DNA of 64,000 bases from an uncultured Collinsella sp. (GTDB lineage: Bacteria > Actinomycetota > Coriobacteriia > Coriobacteriales > Coriobacteriaceae), in the NCBI GenBank assembly GCA_959604825.1, contig CAUHCN010000001.1, positions 124,001-188,000 of the forward strand, in the 5' to 3' direction. Both the position numbers and the translations under genes were made by a program. The notes below the pieces were generated by a model. That model was given only the letters and a program-made list of their open reading frames with translations. It was not told the origin of the DNA and did no database searches. Position 1 is the stretch's first letter. Each line of letters starts with the position of its first letter. Of the stretch, positions 51,994-61,040 are shown in pieces.

Positions 51994-54288
51994 ATGCTTA
52001 ATCAACTCATTAGCGTTGACTTGCATATACACTCAAAAGCGAGTGCATATAAAGAGCCGAAAGGTTTGGTTAGCGAATGCGATAGCGAGCACAGTCATGT
52101 GCTTTTATCCGCGCTAAGGGAAAACGACATTACGCTGTTCTCCATAACCGACCACAATCGTTTCGACGATCAGCTGTATGAGGCTTTGTATTCGAAAATC
52201 GAATCAGACCATCTCGAGTTGTCCCTGCTTGCTGGCGTTGAATTTGATGTTAAGTTCGAACCAGATCGCGACATCGCGCATGTTATAACGATTTTTGATG
52301 CGAAGTCGGCTGGTGATCGCCTTCGCATCAAAAGGGCCATAGAAAAGAACTTGATTAAAGATAAGGGCGGCTATTACGACATCCCATCATTCGAGGCGCT
52401 TCTCAAGCAGATAAAACTGAATACGATTCTGATTGCTCATCAGCATTCAGGCTTCAATGGCAGCCAGAAAAAGAGATCGCTCGGCAGAGCGACCGATGGC
52501 CTAAACGCCTATAAGTTCGGATACATTGACGCGCTTGAATACAACAAACCCGTTGTCCAGGGGATCCTTCGAAGCGAGCTTTCCAATTTAGAGCTTCCGG
52601 CACGGATGGTGATTGGCAGCGACTGCCATCAATGGTCTTGCTATCCAAAGCATGATGAAGCGGCGGAAGCCAAGGAGGCCTTTTGCACTAAAATGCGAGC
52701 ACTGCCCACCTTCAAAGGCTTGCTGATGGCGCTTACGTCTCCGCATACGCGCTTGCGGGCAGGTGCCTACGACATGCGCCCCGATTACATTTCTGAGATC
52801 AAGCTATGTGGGGCTACCATCCCAATGAGTCCTGGGATTAACGTAATAATAGGTGAAAACGGAATAGGTAAATCGTCTCTGCTGACACTTCTGGCCGAGC
52901 AATCTCCGAAGCAAAAATGGGTGAAAACGCTCAAGAGCAGAACTGAGTTTTCCTGCAACAGACATCCGGATAAGGCAAACCTTAAATTCGTTTCGCAAGG
53001 TCAGCTTCAAGGTGATTACAACAAAAACGGCAAGGTGTTCGACGACAGTCTATTTGAGGAGGTCTCTAACAGCTCGTTCGAAGATGCAGTTCGCCATTTT
53101 TCTTCTAATCTGAAATCAAGAATTGCGGCAAACATCAATGCTGCAACGAAGATGCTTGCTGTCGGAGAATCTGCGCTTACATTGCAGCCAAGCCTGGAAG
53201 GTACAACTTACTCATTCGTCGTTTCCTGCCCAGAAGACTTCACCAATGTGACAAACAAATGGACTGCACCCAACCAATCGTTGTCCACCATCACAAACAA
53301 GATCGACACCGAAATTGGAAGGGGACCCAACTGCTACACCGATGAAGAGATCAAACGCCTGCAAGAGGCGAAGCGCCAGCTCGAGATCGTATCCTCGAGA
53401 GTCAAGGATTCCTTCGAGGAAGTCAATTCGGAAGCGTTGGTTAAAGGCGTTATATCAAACTCCATCAAGGCCTACGATCAACGAACCGAACAACGTAGCA
53501 GCGAAGAAGATAACGAAAAGGCTGCTTATAAAAAGGCGAAGCGCTCTTTTGTTGACGACGTTGTTTGGCTTGCCCAACAAAGCAGTGTCGAAAAGAATCC
53601 GCCCGTCTTTCCGGTGCTAGACAATGGCGCAGGAGTTTCCCAAAAGCCGAGTCAAGGATTTAAGTTCGTTCGACGTGCGAAGTATTCCGACTCTTCGGAC
53701 CTCTTGGGCGATTTCCTCCAGTGCTTCAACAAGGCATATCAGGATTTAGGCAAGCTGCTTTCGATCCGGTCTGTGGAAGATATAACCAGCGCGATACCGA
53801 GCTGTGCAAAGCCTTGGGAAACGTCATTCGATACCATGGTCGATAAGTTCATAAAAGCTCAGGAATGCGTAACCGACACAATTATGGACGTCGAAAGCGC
53901 AAAGATGGGAAATACTCTTGGCGAGATGTCGTTAACGTACTACAGATACGTCACAAGCGCCCAGGCATCGCTATCTGTCTTCATGGCCGATCAGCCGGAG
54001 GATAACATCTCAAACAATAGAGTCAGTTCCTACCTAACAGATTATTTTAACGACCTCCGTTCTAGATCCCAGGTCATCATTGTCACACACAGCCCTCTTC
54101 TCGTGGTCAACCAGGACGCTGATAATGTAATCGTTCTAAAGCAAGGGACAGATAAACCTTTAGATGTTTCTTTTGGTTGTCTCGAGTCGAACGACACAGG
54201 GGTGATTCTTGAGGAAGTTGCCGACATTATGGACGGCGGCAAAGAGGCCATACGCAAAAGGATGAGAGCATATGAAGCGATTGATTAA
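51994..54288 (+). CDS. PHP-domain AAA ATPase (TrlF-like, probable defence protein)
   Basis: A 764-residue protein. The N-terminal PHP phosphoesterase has its metal ligands in VDLHIHSKAS, SITDHNRF, GVEFD, IAHQHSG and GSDCHQW. A SMC/ABC-type ATPase follows: Walker A IGENGIGKSSLL near residue 290, a central coiled-coil-like stretch, Walker B MADQPEDNISNNRV near 670 and the switch His in VIIVTHSPLLVV. This architecture resembles proteins named TrlF and other PHP-ATPases of defence islands. The gene is visibly AT-richer than its neighbours, a sign of transfer. It overlaps the next small gene by 17 bases. Defence is inferred from architecture and context, and the target is unknown. Confidence 0.85.
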   Translation: MLNQLISVDLHIHSKASAYKEPKGLVSECDSEHSHVLLSALRENDITLFSITDHNRFDDQLYEALYSKIESDHLELSLLAGVEFDVKFEPDRDIAHVITIFDAKSAGDRLRIKRAIEKNLIKDKGGYYDIPSFEALLKQIKLNTILIAHQHSGFNGSQKKRSLGRATDGLNAYKFGYIDALEYNKPVVQGILRSELSNLELPARMVIGSDCHQWSCYPKHDEAAEAKEAFCTKMRALPTFKGLLMALTSPHTRLRAGAYDMRPDYISEIKLCGATIPMSPGINVIIGENGIGKSSLLTLLAEQSPKQKWVKTLKSRTEFSCNRHPDKANLKFVSQGQLQGDYNKNGKVFDDSLFEEVSNSSFEDAVRHFSSNLKSRIAANINAATKMLAVGESALTLQPSLEGTTYSFVVSCPEDFTNVTNKWTAPNQSLSTITNKIDTEIGRGPNCYTDEEIKRLQEAKRQLEIVSSRVKDSFEEVNSEALVKGVISNSIKAYDQRTEQRSSEEDNEKAAYKKAKRSFVDDVVWLAQQSSVEKNPPVFPVLDNGAGVSQKPSQGFKFVRRAKYSDSSDLLGDFLQCFNKAYQDLGKLLSIRSVEDITSAIPSCAKPWETSFDTMVDKFIKAQECVTDTIMDVESAKMGNTLGEMSLTYYRYVTSAQASLSVFMADQPEDNISNNRVSSYLTDYFNDLRSRSQVIIVTHSPLLVVNQDADNVIVLKQGTDKPLDVSFGCLESNDTGVILEEVADIMDGGKEAIRKRMRAYEAID

Positions 54289-54574
54289 ACTTGAGGGCAC
54301 TGGCGGCGGCATTTCGATGCAGGTCGAAAACAAACCTCCCACTGTGTTTCCGCTGGCGGACGACATAAAGGCAACGGAGTTGTTTAAGGCGCTCGATTTC
54401 CATCGAGGCTGCCAATACAAGGTTGAGCGTGATGCTTCTGGCGAGCTGGCTCCTGGCGCCTTCGATGGTTTTTGCGGACTAATTGAAGATATAGTTCAAG
54501 GCATTAATAAGATTAGCGATTCATCCGATGAAACTGTCACCAAGCTTTCGAGTGAAGAGTCTATGCCCGACTAA
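54272..54574 (+). CDS. Small partner of the PHP-AAA ATPase
   Basis: A 100-residue protein whose ATG lies inside the last codons of the ATPase gene, so the two are translated together. It begins MKRLIKLEGTGGGISMQVEN and includes DDIKATELFKALDFHRGCQY. It is acidic at the C-terminus, with no membrane helix or known motif. The tight overlap suggests a cognate regulator, immunity factor or effector of the ATPase; none of these is shown by sequence. Confidence 0.7.
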   Translation: MKRLIKLEGTGGGISMQVENKPPTVFPLADDIKATELFKALDFHRGCQYKVERDASGELAPGAFDGFCGLIEDIVQGINKISDSSDETVTKLSSEESMPD

Positions 54575-54677
54575 AAGAACCTGGCTCCATCGTGCCTGAA
54601 GACATGACAGAAAGCTGTATTTTCAAGCGCGTTGATGAAACCGCCTTTGGTTCGAAACACTAAGAATGAAACGTTAA

Positions 54678-54830
54678 GCTCTCCCCATTCCAAAGATACT
54701 TGCGTTGTCGGCATCGGCAGCCGAGTTGGTTGCGTTCAACGTTACCGATGCTAAGGGTCTGGAGTATTAAGAGGCTAAGCGGCGTATTGACGAAATTGAC
54801 CCGCCAACAATAACCGCAAAGGATAGATAG
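54678..54830 (+). pseudogene. Decayed coding remnant
   Basis: Between two defence genes, a frame reads ALPIPKILALSASAAELVAF, then NVTDAKGLEY, a TAA, then EAKRRIDEIDPPTITAKDR and TAG. It has protein-like composition on both sides of the internal stop but no start codon or ribosome site. It is probably a fragment of a lost gene. The family is not recognised. Confidence 0.3.
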
Positions 54831-54840
54831 GTCTTTAAGG

Positions 54841-56544
54841 ATGGATGCAGGAAAATCTACGATAAGTGGCGTGTTCAACGGATCACGTCTGCTTGAAATA
54901 CCCTTCTACCAGCGCGCGTACGTTTGGGGAGAGGAGCAATGGGAGCGCTTCCTCGGCGACATGGAGTTCGTCACCGCCTCGAAGAGACCCTATTTCCTTG
55001 GCTCCATCATCCTGAAGCAAGCCTCCTCAGGCAACACCTGGTCCGAGGTGTCCGAGGTTCGTACCGTCATCGACGGCCAGCAGCGCCTCACGACCATGGT
55101 CATCTTCTTCAAGGCACTCTGCGCGAGAATCGACGCCGACAGGCTGTTTGAGCGAGATTTCGTCCTGGAAACCGGCGAAGTCGCCTTGAGACATGGCAAG
55201 TACGACCGGGAGGATTTCGAAAGGGTCGCCAGCGCCGCAAGCTGCGAGCCCCTCGAGGGCTCCTCGGCCATCATCCTTGCCTACAATTACTTCCTCAAGA
55301 ACATCGACCCAAAGAAAATCGACAGGAACACGGTCAAGTCGAATGTCCAGTTCGTTTGCATCGATCTCACTGAGGGCGAGGACGAGCAGCAGATATTCGA
55401 CACCATCAACTCACTCGGAGTACGTCTGACGACGGCGGAACTCCTCAAGAACTACTTCTTCAACCGCGAGAACGAACAAGCGTTCAAGGAATGCTGGGAA
55501 GATGTCTTCGAGCCTACGGCGGAAAAGAGGGAGTATTGGGAGCAGGAGGTCATGACCGGACGCATCAAGCGCACGCTCGTCGACCTGTTCTTCGACGCGT
55601 TCCTCCAGATCCTGGTTCAGGATAAGAAGCGCGGCGTCACAGCCGAGGACAAGCTCTTCTATTCGCGCACGTCCAACCTCTTCCAGTCCTATAAGGACTT
55701 CATCAGCAGGTACTACAACGGAGATAAGGACGAGATCCTCAGCAGCATGAAGGCGTATGCCAAGGTGTTCGAGTCCACGTTCGACCAAAGCTACTGCGAC
55801 GCGGACACCCCCTCCGCTCCCGGCGTCGAGCGCCTGAACGTGCTGATATTCGGCCTTAAGAACTCGACGCTCATCCCATATGTGCTCTACGTTCGCAAGA
55901 ACGCGAAGTCTTCTAGCGAGGAATCCGAGATCTATGCCCTGCTCGAGAGCTACATCGTCCGTCGAATGCTGGTTCAAGCGACCACGAAGAACTACAACAG
56001 GCTGTTTACCTCGCTGATCCTGAACGAGGTGAAGGACGCGAAGGCGCTGAGGAAGGCTCTCGAAGCCAATAACGAGGCGACGACGTACATGCCCGGCGAT
56101 GCCGAGGTTCGAAGGGCGTTCAAGGAATCGTGCCTGTACAACCTTCAGTCCAAAGGCGTCCTATATCTGCTGGAAAGCGCCATACGCCCGGGCATGAGCA
56201 GCACAGCCCTGCTCGGATTCAACCAGTACACCCTCGAGCACATGATGCCCAAGAAGTGGCGAAACAAATGGGGAACCCTCGACGACGAAGCCGCCACGCG
56301 AAGGGACCGGAAGCTCCTCACGCTCGGCAACCTCGCCATCATCACGCATTCGCTCAACGCCTCCATCCGCGATGCCGATTGGACCACCAAGAAGCAGGGA
56401 AAGGGATACAAGGACGGCTTGGCCCTCTGTGCCGCCGGCCTTGCGACCATGGCCGATGCCTTGGAGAAGAAGTCTTGGGACGAGGGTGACATCGCCGAAC
56501 GCGCGGAATGGCTTGCGGACAAGGCGTTGGAGGTCTGGCGCTAA
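54841..56544 (+). CDS. DUF262/DUF1524 protein (GmrSD-like restriction factor)
   Basis: A 567-residue protein. The N-terminal DUF262 part has the ParB-like motifs RLLEIPFYQRAYVWGEEQW and VIDGQQRLTTMVIF, which bind nucleotide in GmrS-type proteins. The C-terminal DUF1524 part has an HNH-type site, YTLEHMMPKKWRN and LGNLAIITHSLNASI. Such fusions act as type IV restriction systems on modified DNA. The ATG at 54841 fits the family start, though only AAGG directly abuts it. It follows the PHP-AAA pair in the same direction and is convergent with the next gene. Confidence 0.88.
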   Translation: MDAGKSTISGVFNGSRLLEIPFYQRAYVWGEEQWERFLGDMEFVTASKRPYFLGSIILKQASSGNTWSEVSEVRTVIDGQQRLTTMVIFFKALCARIDADRLFERDFVLETGEVALRHGKYDREDFERVASAASCEPLEGSSAIILAYNYFLKNIDPKKIDRNTVKSNVQFVCIDLTEGEDEQQIFDTINSLGVRLTTAELLKNYFFNRENEQAFKECWEDVFEPTAEKREYWEQEVMTGRIKRTLVDLFFDAFLQILVQDKKRGVTAEDKLFYSRTSNLFQSYKDFISRYYNGDKDEILSSMKAYAKVFESTFDQSYCDADTPSAPGVERLNVLIFGLKNSTLIPYVLYVRKNAKSSSEESEIYALLESYIVRRMLVQATTKNYNRLFTSLILNEVKDAKALRKALEANNEATTYMPGDAEVRRAFKESCLYNLQSKGVLYLLESAIRPGMSSTALLGFNQYTLEHMMPKKWRNKWGTLDDEAATRRDRKLLTLGNLAIITHSLNASIRDADWTTKKQGKGYKDGLALCAAGLATMADALEKKSWDEGDIAERAEWLADKALEVWR

Positions 56545-56573
56545 GCCCTGCATGCGCCCCATCTCGAAGATAT

Positions 56574-57884
56574 CTACACAATCACTTCCTCAGAACCATC
56601 GCCCGTCTCGGCATTCTCCTCTACCACCTTGAAAATTATGACGTTGTCGGGTCCGATGACAATCGTGTCAGCCTCATTGAAGGCGAAGTTTATCGTTTCG
56701 AGCTCCTCCTTATTTCGATCGGCAATTTCTCGGACAACGTTTTCGTTTGAGACCACATCCTGCAGCTTTGCACGCTTCTCAGAGATGTCCGCCTTCGCCT
56801 TAGCGCGCATGCGCATCGGGTTGAGGCGGTTCACGTTTTTTCCCGCTTCGCGGAGCAGCCCCAGGACAACATTCTCGACCTCACGGTCGTCTTCCGAGCG
56901 CTCAGCGATAGCGAGCGGTTTTCCTCCCACTTTGGAGATTTTCTCCGAAAGAGCGAGCCTCGCTTCCCCTCGAACGGAAGAAAACCCGTCCGCCATCCGT
57001 CTTGTTATCTGCCCGTCGGTTTCAATTCTCTGCCTCGTGTAGTCGCCCTCGAAACGCATGCCTATCTGCTGAGCCATAACGAAAAGCTGGAATGCCACGG
57101 CGGCTCGCGTTTCCATCGCGGAGAGCTTCTCCGCCTCCTCGGCTATCTTTTCCGCCGAGAGGCGCTTCCTTGCCCGCACCTCGGCTGAAAAGTCCTTCAT
57201 GCACTCGAGTTCATAGTTCCACGCCTTGTTTGCCTCACACTGTGCGTCCTCAATAATCTGCAGCGCGACTTGACGCTTCTCGGCGCTGGCGCCGTACTCC
57301 TGGCACTTGAGAGTAAGGCGATCAAGAGCGTCATATGCCGCTTTGAGCTCGGCATCGCGCTCGCGCTGCATATCTCGCTGAATCGCCTCGATGCCGGACT
57401 GAAGACCGTCAAGTTTCTCGTTTATCTGGTTCATATACGCCATGCCCACCGCCACCGCGGCACCCTGAAGCGCAAGGTTTGTCACCGCAGCGGGTTGAAG
57501 ACCAGCCTGCTTGATACCAGCCATCTCGTTGAACTTACCGTCACTGCCAAAACTGGAAAGGAGCTTATAACCATCCCATTCGGGTGCCTTGCGTGAGCAG
57601 AGGTCCGCCCAGCCCACGCCCTCTGGGAACCTGACCATCGCCATGCCGATCTCGTTGACGCCCTGTGCGACGTTGGCGCCAAACGGTATGAGAGCATCTG
57701 CCGCGATGGCAGCCTTGCTTCCTACAGGAAGCCTAACGGTTCTCACTGCAGAATCCTTGAGAGCCGCCAACTCATTTTCGGATATCCTCGAGAGAGCTTG
57801 CCCCTGTGCGAGCTCGATGGCGGCAACGTCATTGGCGGATTCATCGGCCTCTTCAGTACCGAAGAGGCGGTCTAGGAAAGACAT
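56574..57884 (-). CDS. Unknown coiled-coil protein
   Basis: A 436-residue protein starting MSFLDRLFGTEEADESANDV behind GGAG. One moderately hydrophobic stretch (VTNLALQGAAVAVGMAYM, near residue 135) is followed by long predicted coiled coils (about 150-260 and 350-400) rich in Glu, Ala and Arg. The C-terminus is short and beta-like (ADTIVIGPDNVIIFKVVEEN). I do not recognise it. The hydrophobic patch followed by coiled coil recalls membrane-active effectors, but this is speculative. It is convergent with the DUF262/DUF1524 gene across 29 bases. Confidence 0.7.
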   Translation of the reverse strand: MSFLDRLFGTEEADESANDVAAIELAQGQALSRISENELAALKDSAVRTVRLPVGSKAAIAADALIPFGANVAQGVNEIGMAMVRFPEGVGWADLCSRKAPEWDGYKLLSSFGSDGKFNEMAGIKQAGLQPAAVTNLALQGAAVAVGMAYMNQINEKLDGLQSGIEAIQRDMQRERDAELKAAYDALDRLTLKCQEYGASAEKRQVALQIIEDAQCEANKAWNYELECMKDFSAEVRARKRLSAEKIAEEAEKLSAMETRAAVAFQLFVMAQQIGMRFEGDYTRQRIETDGQITRRMADGFSSVRGEARLALSEKISKVGGKPLAIAERSEDDREVENVVLGLLREAGKNVNRLNPMRMRAKAKADISEKRAKLQDVVSNENVVREIADRNKEELETINFAFNEADTIVIGPDNVIIFKVVEENAETGDGSEEVIV

Positions 57885-58092
57885 GAGGCAGCTCCTAATG
57901 GACGGATGTAGTTGCGGTTATTATCCCACCGCCGTCGAGGTCAGAAGGCGGGAGAACGTATCGGCTCTCGTGGCGGCAGAGCGCGCGGCGAAAGTCAAAC
58001 AAACGAGAGCGGTGTCCATACCTGACACCAGGGTTAAGTCCATCTTGATGACGGAGAGGGACCAAAGCTAATTAAGCCTACAGGTAGGGCAG

Positions 58093-58197
58093 CATGAAAA
58101 TGGCGGGCAAATAAGATAACTGGCCCCGCAAGCCCACTAACAGCGCCTTCGGCGATTGAATCTCGGCACTATTCAGCCCATGAAAATGGCGGGCAAA
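58093..58197 (+). repeat. Two copies of an ATGAAAATGGCGGGCAAA motif
   Basis: Copies start at 58093 and 58179, 86 bases apart. The inner ATGAAAATGGCG also resembles the unit of the 23-bp array at 60.8 kb, so this could be a decayed array. Confidence 0.6.
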
Positions 58198-58243
58198 AAG
58201 AATTTGGGCCCGATGACTTGAGTCAGAGTTCATTCCGGAGCCC
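58197..58243 (+). repeat. Repeat flanking the exonuclease gene, copy A
   Basis: GGGCCCGATGACTTGAGTCA and the following bases match 59146-59191 with scattered differences. Each copy can fold as a hairpin with GGCCC/GGGCC ends. Confidence 0.65.
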
Positions 58244-58246
58244 TGC

Positions 58247-58981
58247 CTACCTCCCCTCCGCCTTCAGTTTCAGCAGCAGGTCGCCCAGCTCGGGGCACTT
58301 GCTGGAAAGGCACGTCTGGGCTCGCTCGCCCATCCCCCACCGTTGGCGGATCTCCTGGGCGCGCGGACTCACGCGGTAGTCCCCCTCCATCATCTGCTTG
58401 AGCAGCTTGGCGGTCACGCGCGCATCGGCTAGGGCGCTGTGGGCGTGACCCGTCGACTCGTCAAACTCGATGCCAAACCACGTTGCCGCATCACTCAAAG
58501 AGACGCACCCGTGGCTGCCCACGTCCATGATCGAGGTGTAAAACGCCTGCAGGTCGGCCCAGTCCGCAGGAAATGCGGAAAGATCGATGTGCTTTGCCTG
58601 GCACTCGGTCAAAAGCTGTCGACGATCCGCCCCGCTCCAACAAACCACCTGGGCGGAGTAGCGACCGATCCAATCGCTGAGCCTCTTCATCACCATGTAG
58701 AGCGGATCGGCCATCGCGGTGTCCACGGCCGATATCCCTGTGAGCTCGCGGACGGGGAACGCAACGCCTTCGGTAAATTCCGTCTGCACAAACTGCGAGA
58801 ACTCGCCCATAACGTTGCCGTGGTAATCGAGCTTGACGGCGCCGACCTCGATAATCTCATTGCGCAGTCCACGGCGCTGGCGCTGCTTTGGCACCGGCGC
58901 AAACTCAAAGTCCAGCACGATCTGGCGCGCAAAGTTCGTCGTATCGATAGCCGAGATACCCGGCGTCTTTTCAGCTGACAC
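58247..58981 (-). CDS. DEDD-type 3'-5' exonuclease
   Basis: A 244-residue DnaQ-like nuclease. QIVLDFEFAPVPKQRQRRGL is ExoI, NEIIEVGAVKLDYHGNVMGE follows, the ExoII region has CWSGADRRQLLTEC and the ExoIII motif is HAHSALADARVTAKLL with the catalytic His and Asp. This resembles short exonucleases such as KapD or the epsilon-like group. The start is a GTG at 58981 behind AGAAAGG. It is flanked on both sides by a repeat, which hints at a cassette. Whether it acts on RNA or DNA cannot be told. Confidence 0.85.
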   Translation of the reverse strand: MSAEKTPGISAIDTTNFARQIVLDFEFAPVPKQRQRRGLRNEIIEVGAVKLDYHGNVMGEFSQFVQTEFTEGVAFPVRELTGISAVDTAMADPLYMVMKRLSDWIGRYSAQVVCWSGADRRQLLTECQAKHIDLSAFPADWADLQAFYTSIMDVGSHGCVSLSDAATWFGIEFDESTGHAHSALADARVTAKLLKQMMEGDYRVSPRAQEIRQRWGMGERAQTCLSSKCPELGDLLLKLKAEGR

Positions 58982-59438
58982 GGTTAGGGCCTTTCTCCGT
59001 CAACTGCCGCTTGGTTACATAAGCGGCTACATTGCCGTAAGGATAGGCGCCCGTACGGACATGAAAGCGGAGCGCAATGCCATGCGCCGGTCGCACGCCA
59101 TGCAGACGGCCCCAAGAGAGCCGCCCGCTCTATTCAAATGCATGAAAAAGATTGAGGCCCGGTGACTTGAATCAGAGGTCATCCCGGGCCCATCAGAGCT
59201 CGTAGAGCTCTTGGTTGCTTTGGTCTCGCTCTTCACGGCGCTTATCGAACTTTCCGAGGCACTCAAGCAGCATTCGAAGCATAACGAGTCGCTTGCCATT
59301 AAGGCACCGACCTCTTGACCAAGCAACGGCGCTGCCCAGCTATCACCCTTGGGCTGCCGTCGACTTTATTCTATCCGCGAGCATCTGGTTTACCAAATGG
59401 ATTTTCGGTAAAGGAAGCACGGCACGCCCGCAAAACCA
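58982..59438. other. Intergenic region right of the exonuclease gene
   Basis: No gene is supported. It contains copy B of the flanking repeat (59146-59191). A short open frame (59166-59318) reads ELVELLVALVSLFTALIELS but lacks an ATG and a ribosome site, so it is probably a remnant or chance. Confidence 0.5.
59146..59191 (+). repeat. Repeat flanking the exonuclease gene, copy B
   Basis: It matches 58197-58243 in direct orientation: GGCCCGGTGACTTGAATCAG and onward. The two copies lie about 950 bases apart with the exonuclease gene between them. Confidence 0.65.
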
Positions 59439-60734
59439 CTACGCCCCAAGTGCCGCCACGGGGATCACCGCCACGCCGTCGTCGCGTGTGTAGGCAATGC
59501 TCCCCTTTCCAACCACGACCGCCAAAAACGCCGGCGCGGCATTCTGGGCGGCAGGATTGGAGAGCACTTTCCTCTCCAGCGCCTTGAGATTTCTCGCTCC
59601 ATCGTCTGCTTTCGCATCACTCAGCTTGACCTCGATGGCTCCCCAGCGCCCGTCGTGCTCAACGATCAGATCGACCTCAAGGCCCTTCTCATCTCGGAAA
59701 TAATGGACACTGTTGTCGACACCGCTGTAGGTGGAAAGGAACACGCGCACGTCGCGCAGAACGAGGTTCTCAAAGAGCATCCCTAGCGTTTGCATATCGC
59801 CAAGCAGACGCTCAGGGGTAGCCCCCAGCAACGCCGCCGCAAGTGACGGGTCGCAGAAGTAGCGCTTGGGGCGAACGCGAACGCGGGCCTTCGAGCGCAT
59901 GGGCGGCTCCCATCCGCACAGGTCCTCGGTCAGCTTGAGCCTGTTGAAGAGGTCCAAGTACGCAGCGATGGTCCTCTCGTCGGGGCCCGCCTCACCGTAC
60001 GAGGCGTCCTTTATGAGCGTCTTGTACGTGACAGCCTGGCTCTCGTTCATGGCAAGAGCTCGCAAAAGGCCGTGTGCAAGCTCGGGCGACATGCCCTCAT
60101 CCAGCACGTTGACGTCGAGCACCGAGTGCACGTACTGGCTTGCCGTCTCTCGCGCAAGATCTTCCGAAAGCCCAAGATTTGCAGGCCAACCGCCCCTGCA
60201 GCACCAGCGGGCGACGTCATCCACCGTGCTCTCGCGACGCTGAGGGGCAAAACCCTCGCCCTTAAAGAGGCTTGCCAGTGACACGAGCGGCTCGCCGTCG
60301 CCCGACTCACACAGGGCCATGGGACGCATTGACAGACGGGCGATCCTACCCGTGCCGGAATGACGAACATGGCTGCGCTCCTCGCTTTTGAGCGCGGTCG
60401 AGCCCGTGAGCAAAAGTGTCCCGCGTTCGTTGCCGCTCGCGTCCACGAAGCGCCGGGCGGCATCCCAAACCTCGGGCACCTCCTGCCATTCATCGACCAG
60501 GTGTGGCGCATCGCCGATGAGCGCCAGGCTTGGGTCGACCTCTGCCGCCGCGCGCTGCGCAGGCTCATCGAGCCTGGAGACGCTCGCCGAGCGAGAGAGC
60601 GCCGTCCAGGTCTTGCCGCACCATTTGGGGCCGTTGATCTCCACACAGCCAAACGCCCGCATAAGGGTGTCGAGGCGCTCCTCTATGAGCCGGGGCCTAT
60701 ATCCCTTTTGGGTCAATCTCTTTGGTGCATCCAT
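59439..60734 (-). CDS. P-loop ATPase fused to PD-(D/E)xK-like domain (AAA_14-DUF4143)
   Basis: A 431-residue protein of the same architecture as the one at 49640: Walker A INGPKWCGKTWTA, Walker B HLVDEWQEVPEVW, LLTGSTAL sensor region, then DUF4143 with LEVDLIVEHDGRWGAIEVKL, the PD-(D/E)xK-like signature. Sequence identity to the other copy is low by eye. Its start ATG at 60734 has AGAGGG ten bases upstream. Just in front lies a four-unit array with an exact 23-bp period. The function is unknown. Confidence 0.88.
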   Translation of the reverse strand: MDAPKRLTQKGYRPRLIEERLDTLMRAFGCVEINGPKWCGKTWTALSRSASVSRLDEPAQRAAAEVDPSLALIGDAPHLVDEWQEVPEVWDAARRFVDASGNERGTLLLTGSTALKSEERSHVRHSGTGRIARLSMRPMALCESGDGEPLVSLASLFKGEGFAPQRRESTVDDVARWCCRGGWPANLGLSEDLARETASQYVHSVLDVNVLDEGMSPELAHGLLRALAMNESQAVTYKTLIKDASYGEAGPDERTIAAYLDLFNRLKLTEDLCGWEPPMRSKARVRVRPKRYFCDPSLAAALLGATPERLLGDMQTLGMLFENLVLRDVRVFLSTYSGVDNSVHYFRDEKGLEVDLIVEHDGRWGAIEVKLSDAKADDGARNLKALERKVLSNPAAQNAAPAFLAVVVGKGSIAYTRDDGVAVIPVAALGA

Positions 60735-61040
60735 AGACGGTCGTCCCTCTCTATCACGCGATATGCGAAATTACGCCATTATCAATGCTGATTTTACGCT
60801 ACTTTCAATGTAGTTTTTACGCCATTTTCATTGAAGGTTTTACGCTTGGCATTCTTAGCGCGACGCTCGCTCAACCCCTGACCACCGGATTGCCCGAATT
60901 CCGGGATGCTGCCTCCGCTCCAAACAAAAGGCCCCGGCTCGCGATGGAAAGCCTCCCATTTCTTGAACATATGAGCTTCCGCTTGAAGGGCGATCCGGAA
61001 AGCGAGACCCATTCCGAGCATCACATCAGAGCGCGCTTAG
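60735..61040. other. Intergenic region between two ATPase genes
   Basis: No gene. It carries the 23-bp array (60771-60862) and, further right, degenerate copies of a GGAAAGC-CCCATTC repeat (about 60935-61030) that also occurs on the far side of the next ATPase gene. Confidence 0.6.
60771..60862 (-). repeat. Four-unit direct repeat array, exact 23-bp period
   Basis: TTACGC starts at 60771, 60794, 60817 and 60840. On the minus strand the unit reads GCGTAAAA, five or six variable bases, then CATTGAAAATG-like sequence. The array begins about 37 bases upstream of the ATPase start, over the expected promoter. Confidence 0.85.

Larger units (their letters stand above)
57885..58246. other. Intergenic region with two repeat types
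   Basis: No gene. It holds two copies of CATGAAAATGGCGGGCAAA (58093 and 58179), and the first copy (58197-58243) of a repeat that recurs on the other side of the exonuclease gene. Confidence 0.6.

Noticed and set aside
59166..59318. Small hydrophobic peptide gene
   Set aside because: Open and hydrophobic but without ATG or ribosome binding site, and partly within a repeat.
60771..60862. CRISPR array (23-bp period)
   Set aside because: The period is too short for a repeat plus spacer, and the sequence is conserved over most of the unit.
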